Positions 52,436-61,953 are shown, numbered from the stretch's first letter. The stretch is DNA of 64,000 nt from Methylobacterium gossipiicola (GCF_900113485.1 NZ_FOPM01000018.1:1-64000); one strand, 5' to 3'. A program made the numbers and translations. The notes: generated by a model not told the origin, from the sequence alone.

Positions 52436-53527
52436 ATGTCGAGCCCCCTCCCCGCTGCCGCCCCCGATCTTCCGGACGCCGATGCCCGCTGGGCCGCCGT
52501 TGTGGCCCGCGATCCGGCGGCCGATGGGTGCTTCGTCTATGCCGTGCGCACCACCGGTGTGTATTGCCGGCCGGGCTGCGGCGCCCGCACCCCGCGCCGG
52601 GAGAACGTGAGCTTCCACGCCACCCCGGCGGCGGCGCGGGAAGCCGGTTTTCGCCCCTGCCTGCGCTGCCGCCCGGACGATCCCCCCCGGAGCGCCCGAC
52701 ACGCCGAGGCCGTGGCCCGGGCCTGCCGCCTCATCACGGCGGCGGAGGAGCCCCCTGCCCTCGCGGCCCTTGCGCGCGTCGCGGGCCTGAGCCCGTTCCA
52801 CTTCCATCGGGTGTTTCGTGAGCTCACGGGGGTGACGCCGAAGGCCTATGCCGAGGCCGTGCGGACGGAGCGCCTCGCGGCGGCCTTGCCGGAGGCCGCA
52901 ACGGTGACGGAAGCCGCCTACGCGGCGGGCTACGGCACGGCGGGCCGGTTCTATGCCGCTGCGGAACAGCGCCTCGGCATGGCGCCGGGGGCCGCCCGCA
53001 GGGGCGGGGCCGGGATTGCCATCCGCTACTGCGTGGCGGCGTGCAGCCTCGGGTCCGTTCTGGTGGCGGCGACCGAGCGGGGCCTCTGCGCCATCCTGCT
53101 CGGCGACGATCCCGAAGCCCTCGTCCACGACCTGCGCGTGCGCTTCCCCAAAGCCGACCTCGCCGAGGCGGAGGCCGGGTTCGCCGCCCGGGTCGCCGAA
53201 GTCGTGGCCTTCGTCGAGGCGCCGCGCCTCGGCCTCGCCTTGCCCCTCGACATCGGCGGCACCGCCTTCCAGCAAAGGGTCTGGGCGGCTCTACGGGCGA
53301 TCCCGCCGGGGCGGACGGCGACCTACGCGGAGATCGCGGGGCGGATCGGCCAGCCCGCCGCCGTCCGGGCCGTGGCCCGCGCCTGCGCCGCCAACGCCCA
53401 CGCGGTGGCGATTCCCTGCCACCGCGTGGTGCGGGAGGACGGATCGCGCGCCGGCTATCGCTGGGGCGTCGCCCGCAAGGCCGAACTCCTGCGGCGCGAG
53501 AAGCCCGGCCCGGGCGATCTGGAGTGA
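52436..53527 (+). CDS. ada: Bifunctional Ada: DNA methylphosphotriester/O6-methylguanine methyltransferase and regulator
   Basis: A 363-residue adaptive-response protein. The N-terminal zinc domain has the four Cys in GVYCRPGCGA and PCLRCRPDD, the first being the phosphotriester acceptor. An AraC-type HTH follows (LAALARVAGLSPFHFHRVFRELTGVTPKAYAEAVR; second helix TEAAYAAGYGTAGRFY). The C-terminal methyltransferase has the acceptor Cys in AIPCHRVVREDG. It repairs alkylated DNA and, when methylated, activates its own regulon. ATG 52436 follows GGGAGGGG at 52415-52422. Confidence 0.95.
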   Translation: MSSPLPAAAPDLPDADARWAAVVARDPAADGCFVYAVRTTGVYCRPGCGARTPRRENVSFHATPAAAREAGFRPCLRCRPDDPPRSARHAEAVARACRLITAAEEPPALAALARVAGLSPFHFHRVFRELTGVTPKAYAEAVRTERLAAALPEAATVTEAAYAAGYGTAGRFYAAAEQRLGMAPGAARRGGAGIAIRYCVAACSLGSVLVAATERGLCAILLGDDPEALVHDLRVRFPKADLAEAEAGFAARVAEVVAFVEAPRLGLALPLDIGGTAFQQRVWAALRAIPPGRTATYAEIAGRIGQPAAVRAVARACAANAHAVAIPCHRVVREDGSRAGYRWGVARKAELLRREKPGPGDLE

Positions 53528-53612
53528 CCGGGTGTCCTGTGCCCTCGGCCCTTGCCCGCTCGGTCCGGACGGGGGAAGAGGGGCCTTCGCCGCGCGAAAG
53601 GCCCCCGATCCG

Positions 53613-54545
53613 TTGAGCGTGACACCGCCCTCCCCCGCCCGGCCCCCGCAGGACCGATCAGCGGCCCTCTCGGCCTATCCGATCCTCGCCCTCACCATGC
53701 TGCTCTGGGGCGGCAACGTCGTGGCGGGCAAGTCGGCGGTGGGCGAGGTCTCGCCGCAGGTGCTTACCTGCCTGCGCTGGGCCCTCGCCTGCCTCGTCCT
53801 CGTCCTGCCGGCGCGGGCGGGCCTGCGGGCCGAATGGGGAACGCTGAAGGCGCACTGGCGCTATGTGCTGCTCATGGGGGCCTGCGGCTACACACTCTAC
53901 GCGAGCCTGTTCTACGCCGCCGGCCTCTACACGACGGGGATCAACATCGCGTTGTTCCAGGGCTCGATTCCCGTCCTCGTCATCCTCATCAACTACGCCG
54001 TCCATCGGGTCGCCGTGAGCCGGGCGCAGGCGATCGGCGTCGTCGTGACCCTGGCGGGAGCCGTGGTGGCCGCCACCCATGGCGATTGGCGGGTGCTGAC
54101 GCAGTTCGGCTTCAATCGCGGCGACCTGCTCATGCTCGGGGCCTGCCTGCTCTACGCCGGCTACGCCGTCGCGCTCGGTGCGCGGCCGAAGGTCTCGGGG
54201 TTGACCTTCTTCAGCGCCATGGCGCTCGCCGCTTTCCTCACCTCCCTGCCGCCCCTCGCCGCCGAATGGTGGCTCGGCCACACGGTCTGGCCGACGCCGC
54301 GGGGCTGGCTCATCGTCGCGTTCGTGGCCCTGGGACCGACCCTGGCCGCCCAGCTCGGCTTCATGCGTGGGGTCGAACTCATCGGCCCAAACCGGGCCGG
54401 CCTGTTCGTGAACCTCGTGCCGATCTTCGGAGCGGGCCTCGCCGTCCTGTTCCTCGGCGAGCCGTTCCGTTGGAACGATGCCCTGGCCCTCGGCCTCGTC
54501 CTCGGCGGCATCGCCATCGCGGAACGCCTCGGCCGGCGGCGGTGA
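53613..54545 (+). CDS. EamA/DMT-superfamily transporter
   Basis: A 310-residue inner-membrane exporter with ten helices in two EamA repeats. The first starts PILALTMLLWGGNVVAGKSAVGEVSPQVLTCLRW, and the second LLMLGACLLYAGYAVALG...FVNLVPIFGAGLAVLFLGEPF. Family members export amino acids or other metabolites, but the substrate is not predictable. The start is uncertain between TTG 53613 and GTG 53619; no ATG precedes the first helix. It begins 86 bases after ada on the same strand. Confidence 0.87.
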   Translation: MSVTPPSPARPPQDRSAALSAYPILALTMLLWGGNVVAGKSAVGEVSPQVLTCLRWALACLVLVLPARAGLRAEWGTLKAHWRYVLLMGACGYTLYASLFYAAGLYTTGINIALFQGSIPVLVILINYAVHRVAVSRAQAIGVVVTLAGAVVAATHGDWRVLTQFGFNRGDLLMLGACLLYAGYAVALGARPKVSGLTFFSAMALAAFLTSLPPLAAEWWLGHTVWPTPRGWLIVAFVALGPTLAAQLGFMRGVELIGPNRAGLFVNLVPIFGAGLAVLFLGEPFRWNDALALGLVLGGIAIAERLGRRR

Positions 54546-54549
54546 CGAT

Positions 54550-55443
54550 TCAGCGTCCCGTCGGCGCCCCCACCGCCTTGCGCAGGGCGATGAGGAGATC
54601 GCCCTCGAAGGCCAGCGCCGAGCCGTAGTGGAAGTCGATGTCGAAGGGCTTGCGCGCGTTCATCGAGAGGGACGCGCTCTGCATCGCCACGAGCCGCCCG
54701 GCATCGTCGAACAGGCCCGAGCCCGATCCGCCGAAGCCGTCGTTGCAATCGTGGCGCAGGCGCCGGATGCCGCCCTCGCTCGGCGGATCGACCTGGCGGA
54801 TGGCGCAGGATTCGAGGCTCGCCGACCCGCGATAGTTCTCGTGCCCGCCCGGCGAGACCATCACGATGGGCAGCCGCATGGGCCCCTCGCCCAGGGTCGG
54901 CGCCTCGGGCAGGGGCTGGGGCCGCGCGCCTTCGACGGGGCGCGCCAGGCGCAGGATCGCCCAATCGTCGGTGATGTGCAGCGCGTGTGACCCCGGCACC
55001 GCTCCCAGTTCGATGGTGTCGGGAACGAAATCGTAGTTGCGCCCGCCGATCTGGAAGAAGCAGTCGGCGACCTCCCGCGTGGTCTCGAGGCGGCGATTGC
55101 GGAAGTTGTGCGCGTTGAGGACCACCACGGACGGGTCGCCGATGAGCCAGGCGGCGGCGGCTTTGCGCGGAATCCCGTCCGCCCCGTGGCAGAACAGCAC
55201 GCCCGCCCCCGGATACCGCGCGATGTCCTCCCCCGTCAGGTCGCGGCGTCCGTCCCGCGGATAGAGGGCGGCGAGGGTGCGGCCCGGGATATCCTGTGGG
55301 TGAAGCTCCCGCGCCGGGGCCGGTCCGGCGGCGCAGACCAGGGCCGCGAGGGTGATCCGGCGCACGATCCCGCCGGGGGGCCAAAGGGCGTCCCGCAGGG
55401 CGCTGCGCATCCGTCCGAGCCCCCACCCAAGCCCTGGCGCCAT
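54550..55443 (-). CDS. Exported trypsin-like serine protease
   Basis: A 297-residue protein with a leader (GGIVRRITLAALVCAAGPAPARE) and a chymotrypsin-like fold. The likely catalytic triad is His in VVVLNAHNFRNRR, Asp in ITDDWAILRLARP, and Ser in GFGGSGSGLFDDAGRLVAM (in place of GDSGGP). Cys residues in ADCFF and ESCAIRQ may form a disulfide. ATG 55443 has GGGAGGGGGA upstream; the frame otherwise runs to 55662 into the mxaF promoter region. It is divergent from mxaF, and a role in methanol metabolism is not indicated. Confidence 0.75.
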   Translation of the reverse strand: MAPGLGWGLGRMRSALRDALWPPGGIVRRITLAALVCAAGPAPARELHPQDIPGRTLAALYPRDGRRDLTGEDIARYPGAGVLFCHGADGIPRKAAAAWLIGDPSVVVLNAHNFRNRRLETTREVADCFFQIGGRNYDFVPDTIELGAVPGSHALHITDDWAILRLARPVEGARPQPLPEAPTLGEGPMRLPIVMVSPGGHENYRGSASLESCAIRQVDPPSEGGIRRLRHDCNDGFGGSGSGLFDDAGRLVAMQSASLSMNARKPFDIDFHYGSALAFEGDLLIALRKAVGAPTGR

Positions 55444-55592
55444 CGATCCCCCTCCCGCCTGACGGCCCGTTCGCCGCGCCGTTGCGACAGTGGTGCGACG
55501 GCCCCGGGAGACGGTCAAGCGACGGGGTGCCGCTGCGTAATTTTCAAGCTCAACTTGCCAGAATATCCTAGCTAGAAATGTCGGACTGTCTA

Positions 55593-55622
55593 AAGACTTC
55601 GCGCCGCGAAGATGTCTAGAAA
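55593..55622 (+). promoter_or_regulatory. mxaF promoter (AAGACT-N18-TAGAAA)
   Basis: A -35 element AAGACT (55593-55598), an 18-base spacer, and a -10 element TAGAAA (55617-55622) match the known Methylobacterium mxa promoter form (AAGACA/TAGAAA). A start about 55629 would give a ~168-nt leader to ATG 55797. The spacer holds a perfect 7-base inverted repeat (CTTCGCG/CGCGAAG, 55597-55611), and GTCT/AGAC flank the -35. The rest of 55444-55592 shows no other clear site. Confidence 0.75.
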
Positions 55623-55796
55623 TAGGGGCTGAAGGAACAGTAATAAGCATCTTATAAGACAAATCTAGTCTTATGGAAGCTTAAGACCGCAGCGGTTCTT
55701 CTGGGACCCGAAGCGGCGATGTTCCGAAACGGCGGGAGAGACAGCCACGCGCGACCGCAAGGTCGAGAGACGGGGCGGCATCTGAGGAGACGCACG

Positions 55797-57680
55797 ATGA
55801 TGAGGTACCTGAGTTCCGTGTCGGTGCTGGCCGTGATGGCCCTGGCGCCCATCGGGATGGCCACCCAGGCGGCCGCCAACGACAAGCTCGTCGAGATGTC
55901 GAAGAGCGACGAAAACTGGGTCATGCCGGGTAAGGACTACGACTCGGACAACTACAGCAAGCTCAAGCAGATCAACACGAGCAACGTGAAGCAGCTCAAG
56001 CCGGCGTGGTCGTTCTCCACCGGCCTGCTGAACGGCCATGAGGGCGCGCCCCTCGTCGTCGATGGCAAGATGTACATTCACACCTCGTTCCCGAACAACA
56101 CCTTCGTCCTCGGCCTCGACGATCCGGGCCACATCCTGTGGCAGGACAAGCCGAAGCAGAACCCGGCCGCCCGCGCCGTCGCCTGCTGCGATCTCGTGAA
56201 CCGCGGCCTCGCCTACTGGCCGGGCGACGGCAAGGTGCCGGCCCTCATCCTGAAGACGCAGCTCGACGGCAACGTCGCCGCGCTCAACGCCGAGACCGGC
56301 GAGACGGTGTGGAAGGTCGAGAACTCCGACATCAAGATGGGCTCGACCCTGACCATCGCCCCCTACGTGGTGAAGGACAAGGTGATCATCGGTTCGTCGG
56401 GCGCCGAGCTCGGCGTGCGCGGCTACCTCACCGCCTACGACGTGAAGACCGGTGCCCAGGTCTGGCGCGCCTACGCCACGGGTCCGGACAAGGATCTGCT
56501 CCTGGCGCCCGACTTCAACGTCAAGAACGCCCATTACGGTCAGAAGGGCCTCGGCACCGCGACCTGGGAGGGCGATGCCTGGAAGATCGGCGGCGGCACC
56601 AACTGGGGCTGGTACGCCTACGATCCCGGCACCAACCTGATCTACTTCGGCACCGGCAACCCGGCGCCGTGGAACGAGACCATGCGCCCCGGCGACAACA
56701 AGTGGACGATGACCATCTTCGGTCGCGACGCCGATACGGGTGAAGCCAAGTTCGGCTACCAGAAGACCCCGCACGACGAGTGGGATTACGCCGGCGTCAA
56801 CGTGATGATGCTGTCGAACCAGAAGGACAAGGACGGCAAGGAACGCAAGCTCCTCACCCATCCGGACCGCAACGGCATCGTCTACACCCTCGACCGGACG
56901 GACGGCTCGCTCGTCTCGGCCAACAAGCTCGACGACACCGTCAACGTCTTCAAGTCCGTCGACCTGAAGACTGGCCAGCCGGTGCGCGACCCCGAGTACG
57001 GCACCCGGATGGACCACCTCGCCAAGGACGTCTGTCCCTCGGCCATGGGCTACCACAACCAGGGCCACGATTCCTATGATCCGGAGCGCAAGCTCTTCTA
57101 CATGGGCATCAACCACATCTGCATGGATTGGGAGCCCTTCATGCTTCCGTACCGTGCGGGTCAGTTCTTCGTCGGTGCGACGCTGAACATGTACCCCGGC
57201 CCGAAGGGTGACCGTCAGAACTACGAGGGTCTCGGCCAGATCAAGGCCTACAACGCCATCACCGGCGAATATAAGTGGGACAAGATGGAGCGTTTCGCCG
57301 TGTGGGGCGGAACGATGGCCACCGCCGGCGACCTCGTGTTCTACGGAACGCTGGATGGCTACATCAAGGCCCGCAACTCCGACAACGGCGACCTCCTCTG
57401 GAAGTTCAAGCTGCCGTCGGGCGCCATCGGCTACCCGATCACCTACAGCCACAAGGGTGATCAGTACGTCGCCATCTACTACGGCGTCGGTGGTTGGCCG
57501 GGCGTGGGCCTCGTGTTCGATCTCCAGGATCCGACCGCCGGCCTCGGTGCCGTGGGCGCCTTCAAGAAGCTCGCCAACTACACCCAGATGGGCGGCGGCG
57601 TGATGGTGTTCTCGCTGAACGGCAAGGGTCCGTACGACGATCCGAACGTCGGCGAGTACCAGACGGCCGCCAAGAAGTAA
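55797..57680 (+). CDS. mxaF: Methanol dehydrogenase large subunit (calcium/PQQ)
   Basis: The 627-residue precursor of the periplasmic PQQ enzyme that oxidises methanol to formaldehyde. A signal peptide ends ATQAAAN before DKLVEM. The eight-bladed propeller has the vicinal disulfide [23 protein letters not shown] (Glu that binds Ca), [10 protein letters not shown] (Asn ligand) and [10 protein letters not shown], where the catalytic Asp is followed by Tyr-Ala. Lanthanide XoxF enzymes have Asp instead of that Ala, so this is the Ca-dependent MxaF. ATG 55797 and ATG 55800 are adjacent; AGGAG at 55785 serves either. First gene of the mxa operon. Confidence 0.99.
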   Translation: MMRYLSSVSVLAVMALAPIGMATQAAANDKLVEMSKSDENWVMPGKDYDSDNYSKLKQINTSNVKQLKPAWSFSTGLLNGHEGAPLVVDGKMYIHTSFPNNTFVLGLDDPGHILWQDKPKQNPAARAVACCDLVNRGLAYWPGDGKVPALILKTQLDGNVAALNAETGETVWKVENSDIKMGSTLTIAPYVVKDKVIIGSSGAELGVRGYLTAYDVKTGAQVWRAYATGPDKDLLLAPDFNVKNAHYGQKGLGTATWEGDAWKIGGGTNWGWYAYDPGTNLIYFGTGNPAPWNETMRPGDNKWTMTIFGRDADTGEAKFGYQKTPHDEWDYAGVNVMMLSNQKDKDGKERKLLTHPDRNGIVYTLDRTDGSLVSANKLDDTVNVFKSVDLKTGQPVRDPEYGTRMDHLAKDVCPSAMGYHNQGHDSYDPERKLFYMGINHICMDWEPFMLPYRAGQFFVGATLNMYPGPKGDRQNYEGLGQIKAYNAITGEYKWDKMERFAVWGGTMATAGDLVFYGTLDGYIKARNSDNGDLLWKFKLPSGAIGYPITYSHKGDQYVAIYYGVGGWPGVGLVFDLQDPTAGLGAVGAFKKLANYTQMGGGVMVFSLNGKGPYDDPNVGEYQTAAKK

Positions 57681-57699
57681 GGCCCGCGACCTGAACACG

Positions 57700-57728
57700 G
57701 CCCCCGCCGACGACCCGTCGGCGGGGGC
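57700..57728 (+). terminator. Intercistronic hairpin between mxaF and mxaJ
   Basis: A perfect 12-base stem (57700-57711 with 57717-57728) and 5-base loop, followed by TTCTC and not a T-run. It lies 20 bases after the mxaF stop. It may act as a partial terminator or protect the mxaF message, giving more MxaF than downstream products. Confidence 0.65.
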
Positions 57729-57823
57729 TTCTCAAGACGATCCCGCGCGCGAAGGCCAATGTGAGGACACGCCATGTCCCGCCGCCGCGCAGCTCAAGAA
57801 CAACCGAACAACGGATCATCTCC

Positions 57824-58699
57824 ATGTCGCTCGTCACCGGACGTCGCCGCGCGGCGCTCTCGGCCGCCTCGCTCCTGGCGCTGGCCTGCCTGTCCTCAGC
57901 TCACGCCGCCGAGGATGCGGCGAAGGCTCCGGCGCCCGCCGACGATACCACCCTGCGCATCTGCGCGGCGGTGCAGCCGCCCCTGTCGATGAAGGACGGA
58001 TCGGGGCTGGAGAACCGGATCGCGACGACCGTCGCCGAGGCCATGGGGCGCAAGGCCCAGTTCGTGTGGATCGAAAAGCCGGCGATCTATCTCGTGCGCG
58101 ACGGCCTCGACAAGAAACTCTGCGACGTGGTGGTGGGGCTCGACAGCGACGACCCGCGCGTCCTCGCCACCAAGCCATATTACCGCAGCGGTTACGTCTT
58201 CATCACCCGCGCCGACCGCGATCTCGACATCAAGTCCTGGGCCGATCCGCGCCTGAAGAGCGTCGACCACATGGTGGTGGGCTTCGGCACGCCCGGCGAG
58301 GTGATGCTGAAGGATATCGGCCGCTACGAGGAGGACATGGCCTACCTCTACTCGCTGGTGAATTTCCGCGCCCCGCGCAATCAATACACCCAGATCGATC
58401 CGGCCCGGATGGTGAGTGAAGTCGCCGGCGGCAAGGCCGATGTCGCCGTGGCCTTCGGCCCCGACGTCGCCCGCTACGTCAAGGAGTCGAGCACGCCGCT
58501 CCGCGTGACCCCCGTGCCCGACGACACCGTGCGCAGCGACGGTCAGAAATTGCCCCAGAGCTTCGACCAATCCATGGGCGTCCGCCGTGACGACACCGCC
58601 CTGAAGGCCGCCTTGGACGCCGGCATCGCCAAGGCGAAGCCCCAGATCGACGCGATCCTGAAGCAGGAGGGGGTCCCCCTCTCGGTCGCCTCGAACTGA
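57824..58699 (+). CDS. mxaJ: MxaJ, periplasmic methanol oxidation protein
   Basis: A 291-residue periplasmic protein with the fold of solute-binding proteins (family 3). Signal peptide SLVTGRRRAALSAASLLALACLSSAHA. The domain starts LRICAAVQPPLSMKDGSGLENRIATTVAEAMG; the VVGLDSDDPRVLATKPYYRSGYVFITR stretch is typical of MxaJ. MxaJ copurifies with and is thought to assist assembly of methanol dehydrogenase. ATG 57824 is chosen over the longer open frame from 57761. It lies between mxaF and mxaG as in other methylotrophs. Confidence 0.96.
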   Translation: MSLVTGRRRAALSAASLLALACLSSAHAAEDAAKAPAPADDTTLRICAAVQPPLSMKDGSGLENRIATTVAEAMGRKAQFVWIEKPAIYLVRDGLDKKLCDVVVGLDSDDPRVLATKPYYRSGYVFITRADRDLDIKSWADPRLKSVDHMVVGFGTPGEVMLKDIGRYEEDMAYLYSLVNFRAPRNQYTQIDPARMVSEVAGGKADVAVAFGPDVARYVKESSTPLRVTPVPDDTVRSDGQKLPQSFDQSMGVRRDDTALKAALDAGIAKAKPQIDAILKQEGVPLSVASN

Positions 58700-58785
58700 T
58701 CCGCATCGGCCGCCCCGGGCCTGATCCCGAGGCGGGCCACCCTAGAGTACGGCCCATCGGCCGAAACCCCTGTCAGAGCGAATTC

Positions 58786-59391
58786 ATGCGTCATTTCAAA
58801 GGCCTTCTGGCCGGTTTCGTCGGCCTCGGCCTCGTCACTGCCGGGCTCTCAGCCGGCTTCTCCGCCCTCGCCCAGCCCGCGGGCGGCCCCCAGACCGGAA
58901 TCGTCTTCCGCAACACCGTGACGGGTGAACCGCTCGACGTGTCCCAAGGCAAGGAAGGCGGCCGCGACACGCCGGCCGTGAAGGAGTTCCTCCAGACCGG
59001 CAAGAACCTCTACATCGACGACAAGTCTTGCCTGCGCAACGGCGAATCCCTGTTCGCGACCTCGTGCTCGGGCTGTCACGGGCACTTGGCCGAGGGCAAG
59101 CTCGGCCCCGGCCTCAACGACAATTACTGGACCTATCCGTCCAACACCGAGGATACCGGCCTGTTCGCCACCATCTTCGGCGGCGCCAACGGCATGATGG
59201 GGCCGCACAACGAGAATCTGACCCCCGACGAGATGCTGCAGACCATCGCGTGGATCCGGCACCTCTACACCGGCCCGGTCAAGGATGCGGTCTGGCTCAA
59301 TGCCGATCAGAAGAAGAATTACACGCCCTACAAGCAGGGCGAGACCTTCCCCAAGGACGTGAAGGGCCAGTGCAAGCCGCTGGAGAACTAG
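58786..59391 (+). CDS. mxaG: Cytochrome c-L, electron acceptor of methanol dehydrogenase
   Basis: A 201-residue periplasmic cytochrome. The signal peptide ends AGFSALAQ. Haem attachment is CSGCH (Cys94, Cys97, His98). NGMMGPHNENL (about 136-145) holds the likely axial Met of the cL family. The long N-terminal segment (GIVFRNTVTGEPLDVSQGKEGGRDT) and C-terminal tail are those of cL and not of generic cytochromes c. It accepts electrons from MxaFI and passes them to cytochrome cH and the terminal oxidase. Confidence 0.98.
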   Translation: MRHFKGLLAGFVGLGLVTAGLSAGFSALAQPAGGPQTGIVFRNTVTGEPLDVSQGKEGGRDTPAVKEFLQTGKNLYIDDKSCLRNGESLFATSCSGCHGHLAEGKLGPGLNDNYWTYPSNTEDTGLFATIFGGANGMMGPHNENLTPDEMLQTIAWIRHLYTGPVKDAVWLNADQKKNYTPYKQGETFPKDVKGQCKPLEN

Positions 59392-59477
59392 CGTCCCTGG
59401 GAAGTCACGCTGCGCGAGGCCCGCGCGGTGAATGAGAGCGGCCCGTGCCGCGCCAACCATAAACGGAGGAGACAGAC

Positions 59478-59768
59478 ATGCGGACGTTCATTTTTGCGGT
59501 GGCGCTCGGTGCAGGCGCGATGCTGGCGGCTCCGGCGATGGCTTACGATGGCACCAAGTGCAAGGCCGCCGGCAATTGCTGGGAGCCGAAGCCCGGCTTC
59601 CCGGAGAAGATCGCCGGTACGAAGTACGATCCCAAGCACGACCCGAAGGAGCTGAACAAGCAGGCCGAGTCGATCAAGGGCATGGAAGAGCGCAACGCGA
59701 AGCGCATCGAAGCCGCGAAGAAGACCGGCAAGTTCGAGTACGACGTCACCAAGCTGTCGGCGAACTGA
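59478..59768 (+). CDS. mxaI: Methanol dehydrogenase small subunit
   Basis: A 96-residue precursor whose mature form (from YDGTKCKAAGNC) is about 74 residues, the beta subunit of the alpha2beta2 enzyme. Two Cys (28 and 34) form the known disulfide. The long Lys/Glu-rich helix KELNKQAESIKGMEERNAKRIEAAKKTGKFEYDV wraps the large subunit. It begins 86 bases after mxaG, with GGAGGAG at 59465-59471. Confidence 0.98.
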   Translation: MRTFIFAVALGAGAMLAAPAMAYDGTKCKAAGNCWEPKPGFPEKIAGTKYDPKHDPKELNKQAESIKGMEERNAKRIEAAKKTGKFEYDVTKLSAN

Positions 59769-60049
59769 ACCGGTTCCGCGCGAGGTGCGTCCTCGCGCAG
59801 GGCGCTCCTTCCGGACCGTCCCCGAATTGGTCCGTCGGTGCGGCGACCGTTCTCACGAACGTCGGCGTCAGGCGCGACAGAACCCCTCTCCCGTCTGGGA
59901 GAGGGGGCTCACGATGATCCGATCAAGGCATGAACAGGGTGGCGCGCCGCGCGAGGCGCGAAGGGCCAAGCCCGCCACGAAATGCCGTTCCCGGGCGGCC
60001 GGACCGTCTCTCGGCTCAATCTTACGTTGGAAGAATCCAAGGCCCCCTG
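59769..60049. other. mxaI-mxaR intergenic region with a REP-like hairpin
   Basis: This 281-base gap is unusually long for the otherwise overlapping mxa operon. It contains a CCCCTCTCCCGTCTGGGAGAGGGG palindrome at 59883-59906, the same family as at 9666 and 25200. It may reduce readthrough from the abundant mxaFJGI section into the maturation genes. No promoter was recognised. Confidence 0.6.
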
Positions 60050-61081
60050 ATGAATGAAACCCGCCCCGGCGACGCGATGCTCACCGATTGGCGCCAGGCC
60101 GCCGTCCGGTTCGAGCGGGCCGTGAGCGGGGCCGTCGTCGGGCAGGACCGGGCGATCCGCCTGCTCACCATCGCGATCTTCGCCCGTGGCCACGTGCTGC
60201 TGGAGGGGGATGTCGGCGTCGGCAAGACCACCCTGCTGCGGGCCGTCGCCCGGGCGCTCGGGGGCGCCTACGAGCGCGTCGAGGGCACCGTCGACATGAT
60301 GCCCACGGACCTCGTCTACCACACCTATCTCGCCGAGGACGGGCGACCCCGCGTCGAGCCAGGGCCGGTCCTGCGCCGGGCCGAGGACCTGTCGATCTTC
60401 TTCTTCAACGAGATCAACCGCGCCCGGCCCCAGGTGCATTCCCTGCTCCTGCGCCTCATGGCGGAGCGCAGCCTCACCGCGTTCAACCGCGAATACCGTT
60501 TCCCCAACCTTCAGGTCTTCGCTGATCGCAACCGCGTCGAGCGCGAGGAGACCTTCGAGCTGCCGGCCGCCGCCCGCGACCGCTTCCTCATGGAGATCGG
60601 CCTGGAGGCGCCGCGCGATGCCGAGAGCCGCCGCGCCCTCGTGTTCGATCCGCGCTTCCACGACACCGACGCGCTCATCGACGGCATCGCGGCCGATGTC
60701 CTCGACCACGCGGCGATTCCCGGCATCGCCCGCGCGATCCAGCACGGGGTTCAGGCGAGTCCCGCCATCGAGACCTATGTCGTCGGCCTGTGGGAAGCCC
60801 TGGTGCGGCCGGGGGGCGCCGGCATCCGCCTCTCCGGTATCGACATGGACGCCCTCGTGCAGGGCGGAGCCTCGCCGCGCGGCGTCGCCTTCCTCGTGCG
60901 CGCCGCGAAGGTCCGGGCCTGGCTCGAGAACCGCACCTTCCTCGTGCCCGAGGACATCCGCGCCGTGTTCCCCGATGTGATGGCGCACCGCGTGTTCCTC
61001 GAACCCGTCTACGAGATGCGCCGCGCCACCATCGTGCCCGATCTCTGCCGCGCCGTGTTCGACACGGTGCCGGCCCCATGA
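60050..61081 (+). CDS. mxaR: MxaR, MoxR-type AAA+ ATPase
   Basis: A 343-residue AAA+ ATPase needed for methanol dehydrogenase activation. Walker A is LEGDVGVGKTTLLRAVARALG, Walker B FFFNEINRARPQVHSLLLRLM, and the MoxR-class sensor region is LFPNLQVF-like (FPNLQVFADRNRVEREETFELPAAARDRFLMEI). MoxR ATPases work with VWA proteins, here MxaC and the MxaS/MxaL group, as maturation chaperones. The start is ATG 60050; ATG 60077 is possible. Its stop overlaps mxaS by ATGA. Confidence 0.95.
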   Translation: MNETRPGDAMLTDWRQAAVRFERAVSGAVVGQDRAIRLLTIAIFARGHVLLEGDVGVGKTTLLRAVARALGGAYERVEGTVDMMPTDLVYHTYLAEDGRPRVEPGPVLRRAEDLSIFFFNEINRARPQVHSLLLRLMAERSLTAFNREYRFPNLQVFADRNRVEREETFELPAAARDRFLMEIGLEAPRDAESRRALVFDPRFHDTDALIDGIAADVLDHAAIPGIARAIQHGVQASPAIETYVVGLWEALVRPGGAGIRLSGIDMDALVQGGASPRGVAFLVRAAKVRAWLENRTFLVPEDIRAVFPDVMAHRVFLEPVYEMRRATIVPDLCRAVFDTVPAP

Positions 61082-61953
61082 CGGCGGGCGAAGCCGCGCG
61101 GGTCGAGACCGCGCAGCCCGACATCGTCTACCGCCCGCGCGGGCGGGTGCCGGGCACGAGCGTCGGCGCCCATCGCGGGCGGGATGCCGGGGGGCTCGGT
61201 ACGTTCCGCGATCAGGTTCCGTTCCTGCGGATGCCCGATGCGCGCCGCATCGACGTGCGCGCGACCCTGCGCGACCCGTTCGAGGGCACGCATGTGCGCC
61301 GGTTCGAGAGCCGCACGGCCGTCGAGGTGTGGGCGCTCGTCGATCTCTCCGCCTCCATGCGCTACCGGGGCGAGGCCGACCGGATGGACCTCGTGGCCGC
61401 CCTCTGCGCGAGCCTCGCGGCCTCCGCGACCCGCATCGGCGACAGCTTCGGATTGCTGGGCTGTGACGGCGCCGTGCGCGAGGACGTTTCGCTGCCGCCG
61501 ACCCGCCGACGCGGCATCGGCCCCGCCATCCGCGAACGTCTGCTCGCCGCGCCCTGCACGGCCGCGCGGGCCGATGGCCTGCGCGAGGCGGGCCGTCGCC
61601 TCGTGGGGCGCCCGAAGATCGTGTTCGTGATCTCGGATTTCCGCTGGCCCGAGGCCCTCGTGGCGGAAGTGTTCTCCGGCCTCGCCCGCCACGACCTCGT
61701 TCCCGTGGTGCTGGCCGATCCGTCCGAGGACGAAGGCCTGCCGGCCTGGGGCCTCATGGAACTCGACGACCTCGAAGGCGCCGGGCGCCGCACTGTGTTC
61801 ATGCGCCCGGCCCTGCGCCGACGCTGGCTCGCTCACGAGCAGGCCCGTGCCGATACCCTGCGCCGCATCGCCACCGCCTACGGACGCCCGCCGTTCCGCC
61901 TCGCCGGACGGTTCGAGGCCGAGGCCCTCACCCGCCACCTCATCGGGACCTGA
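61078..61953 (+). CDS. mxaS: MxaS, DUF58 protein of methanol dehydrogenase maturation
   Basis: A 291-residue soluble protein. The DUF58 core includes GTFRDQVPFLRMPDARRIDVRATLRDP, and AVEVWALVDLSASMRYRG has a DxSxS MIDAS-like motif of VWA folds. DUF58 proteins pair with MoxR ATPases. In mxa operons it is required for an active enzyme, although its exact step is unknown. It overlaps mxaR (ATGA) and mxaA (TGATG). Confidence 0.95.
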   Translation: MTAGEAARVETAQPDIVYRPRGRVPGTSVGAHRGRDAGGLGTFRDQVPFLRMPDARRIDVRATLRDPFEGTHVRRFESRTAVEVWALVDLSASMRYRGEADRMDLVAALCASLAASATRIGDSFGLLGCDGAVREDVSLPPTRRRGIGPAIRERLLAAPCTAARADGLREAGRRLVGRPKIVFVISDFRWPEALVAEVFSGLARHDLVPVVLADPSEDEGLPAWGLMELDDLEGAGRRTVFMRPALRRRWLAHEQARADTLRRIATAYGRPPFRLAGRFEAEALTRHLIGT

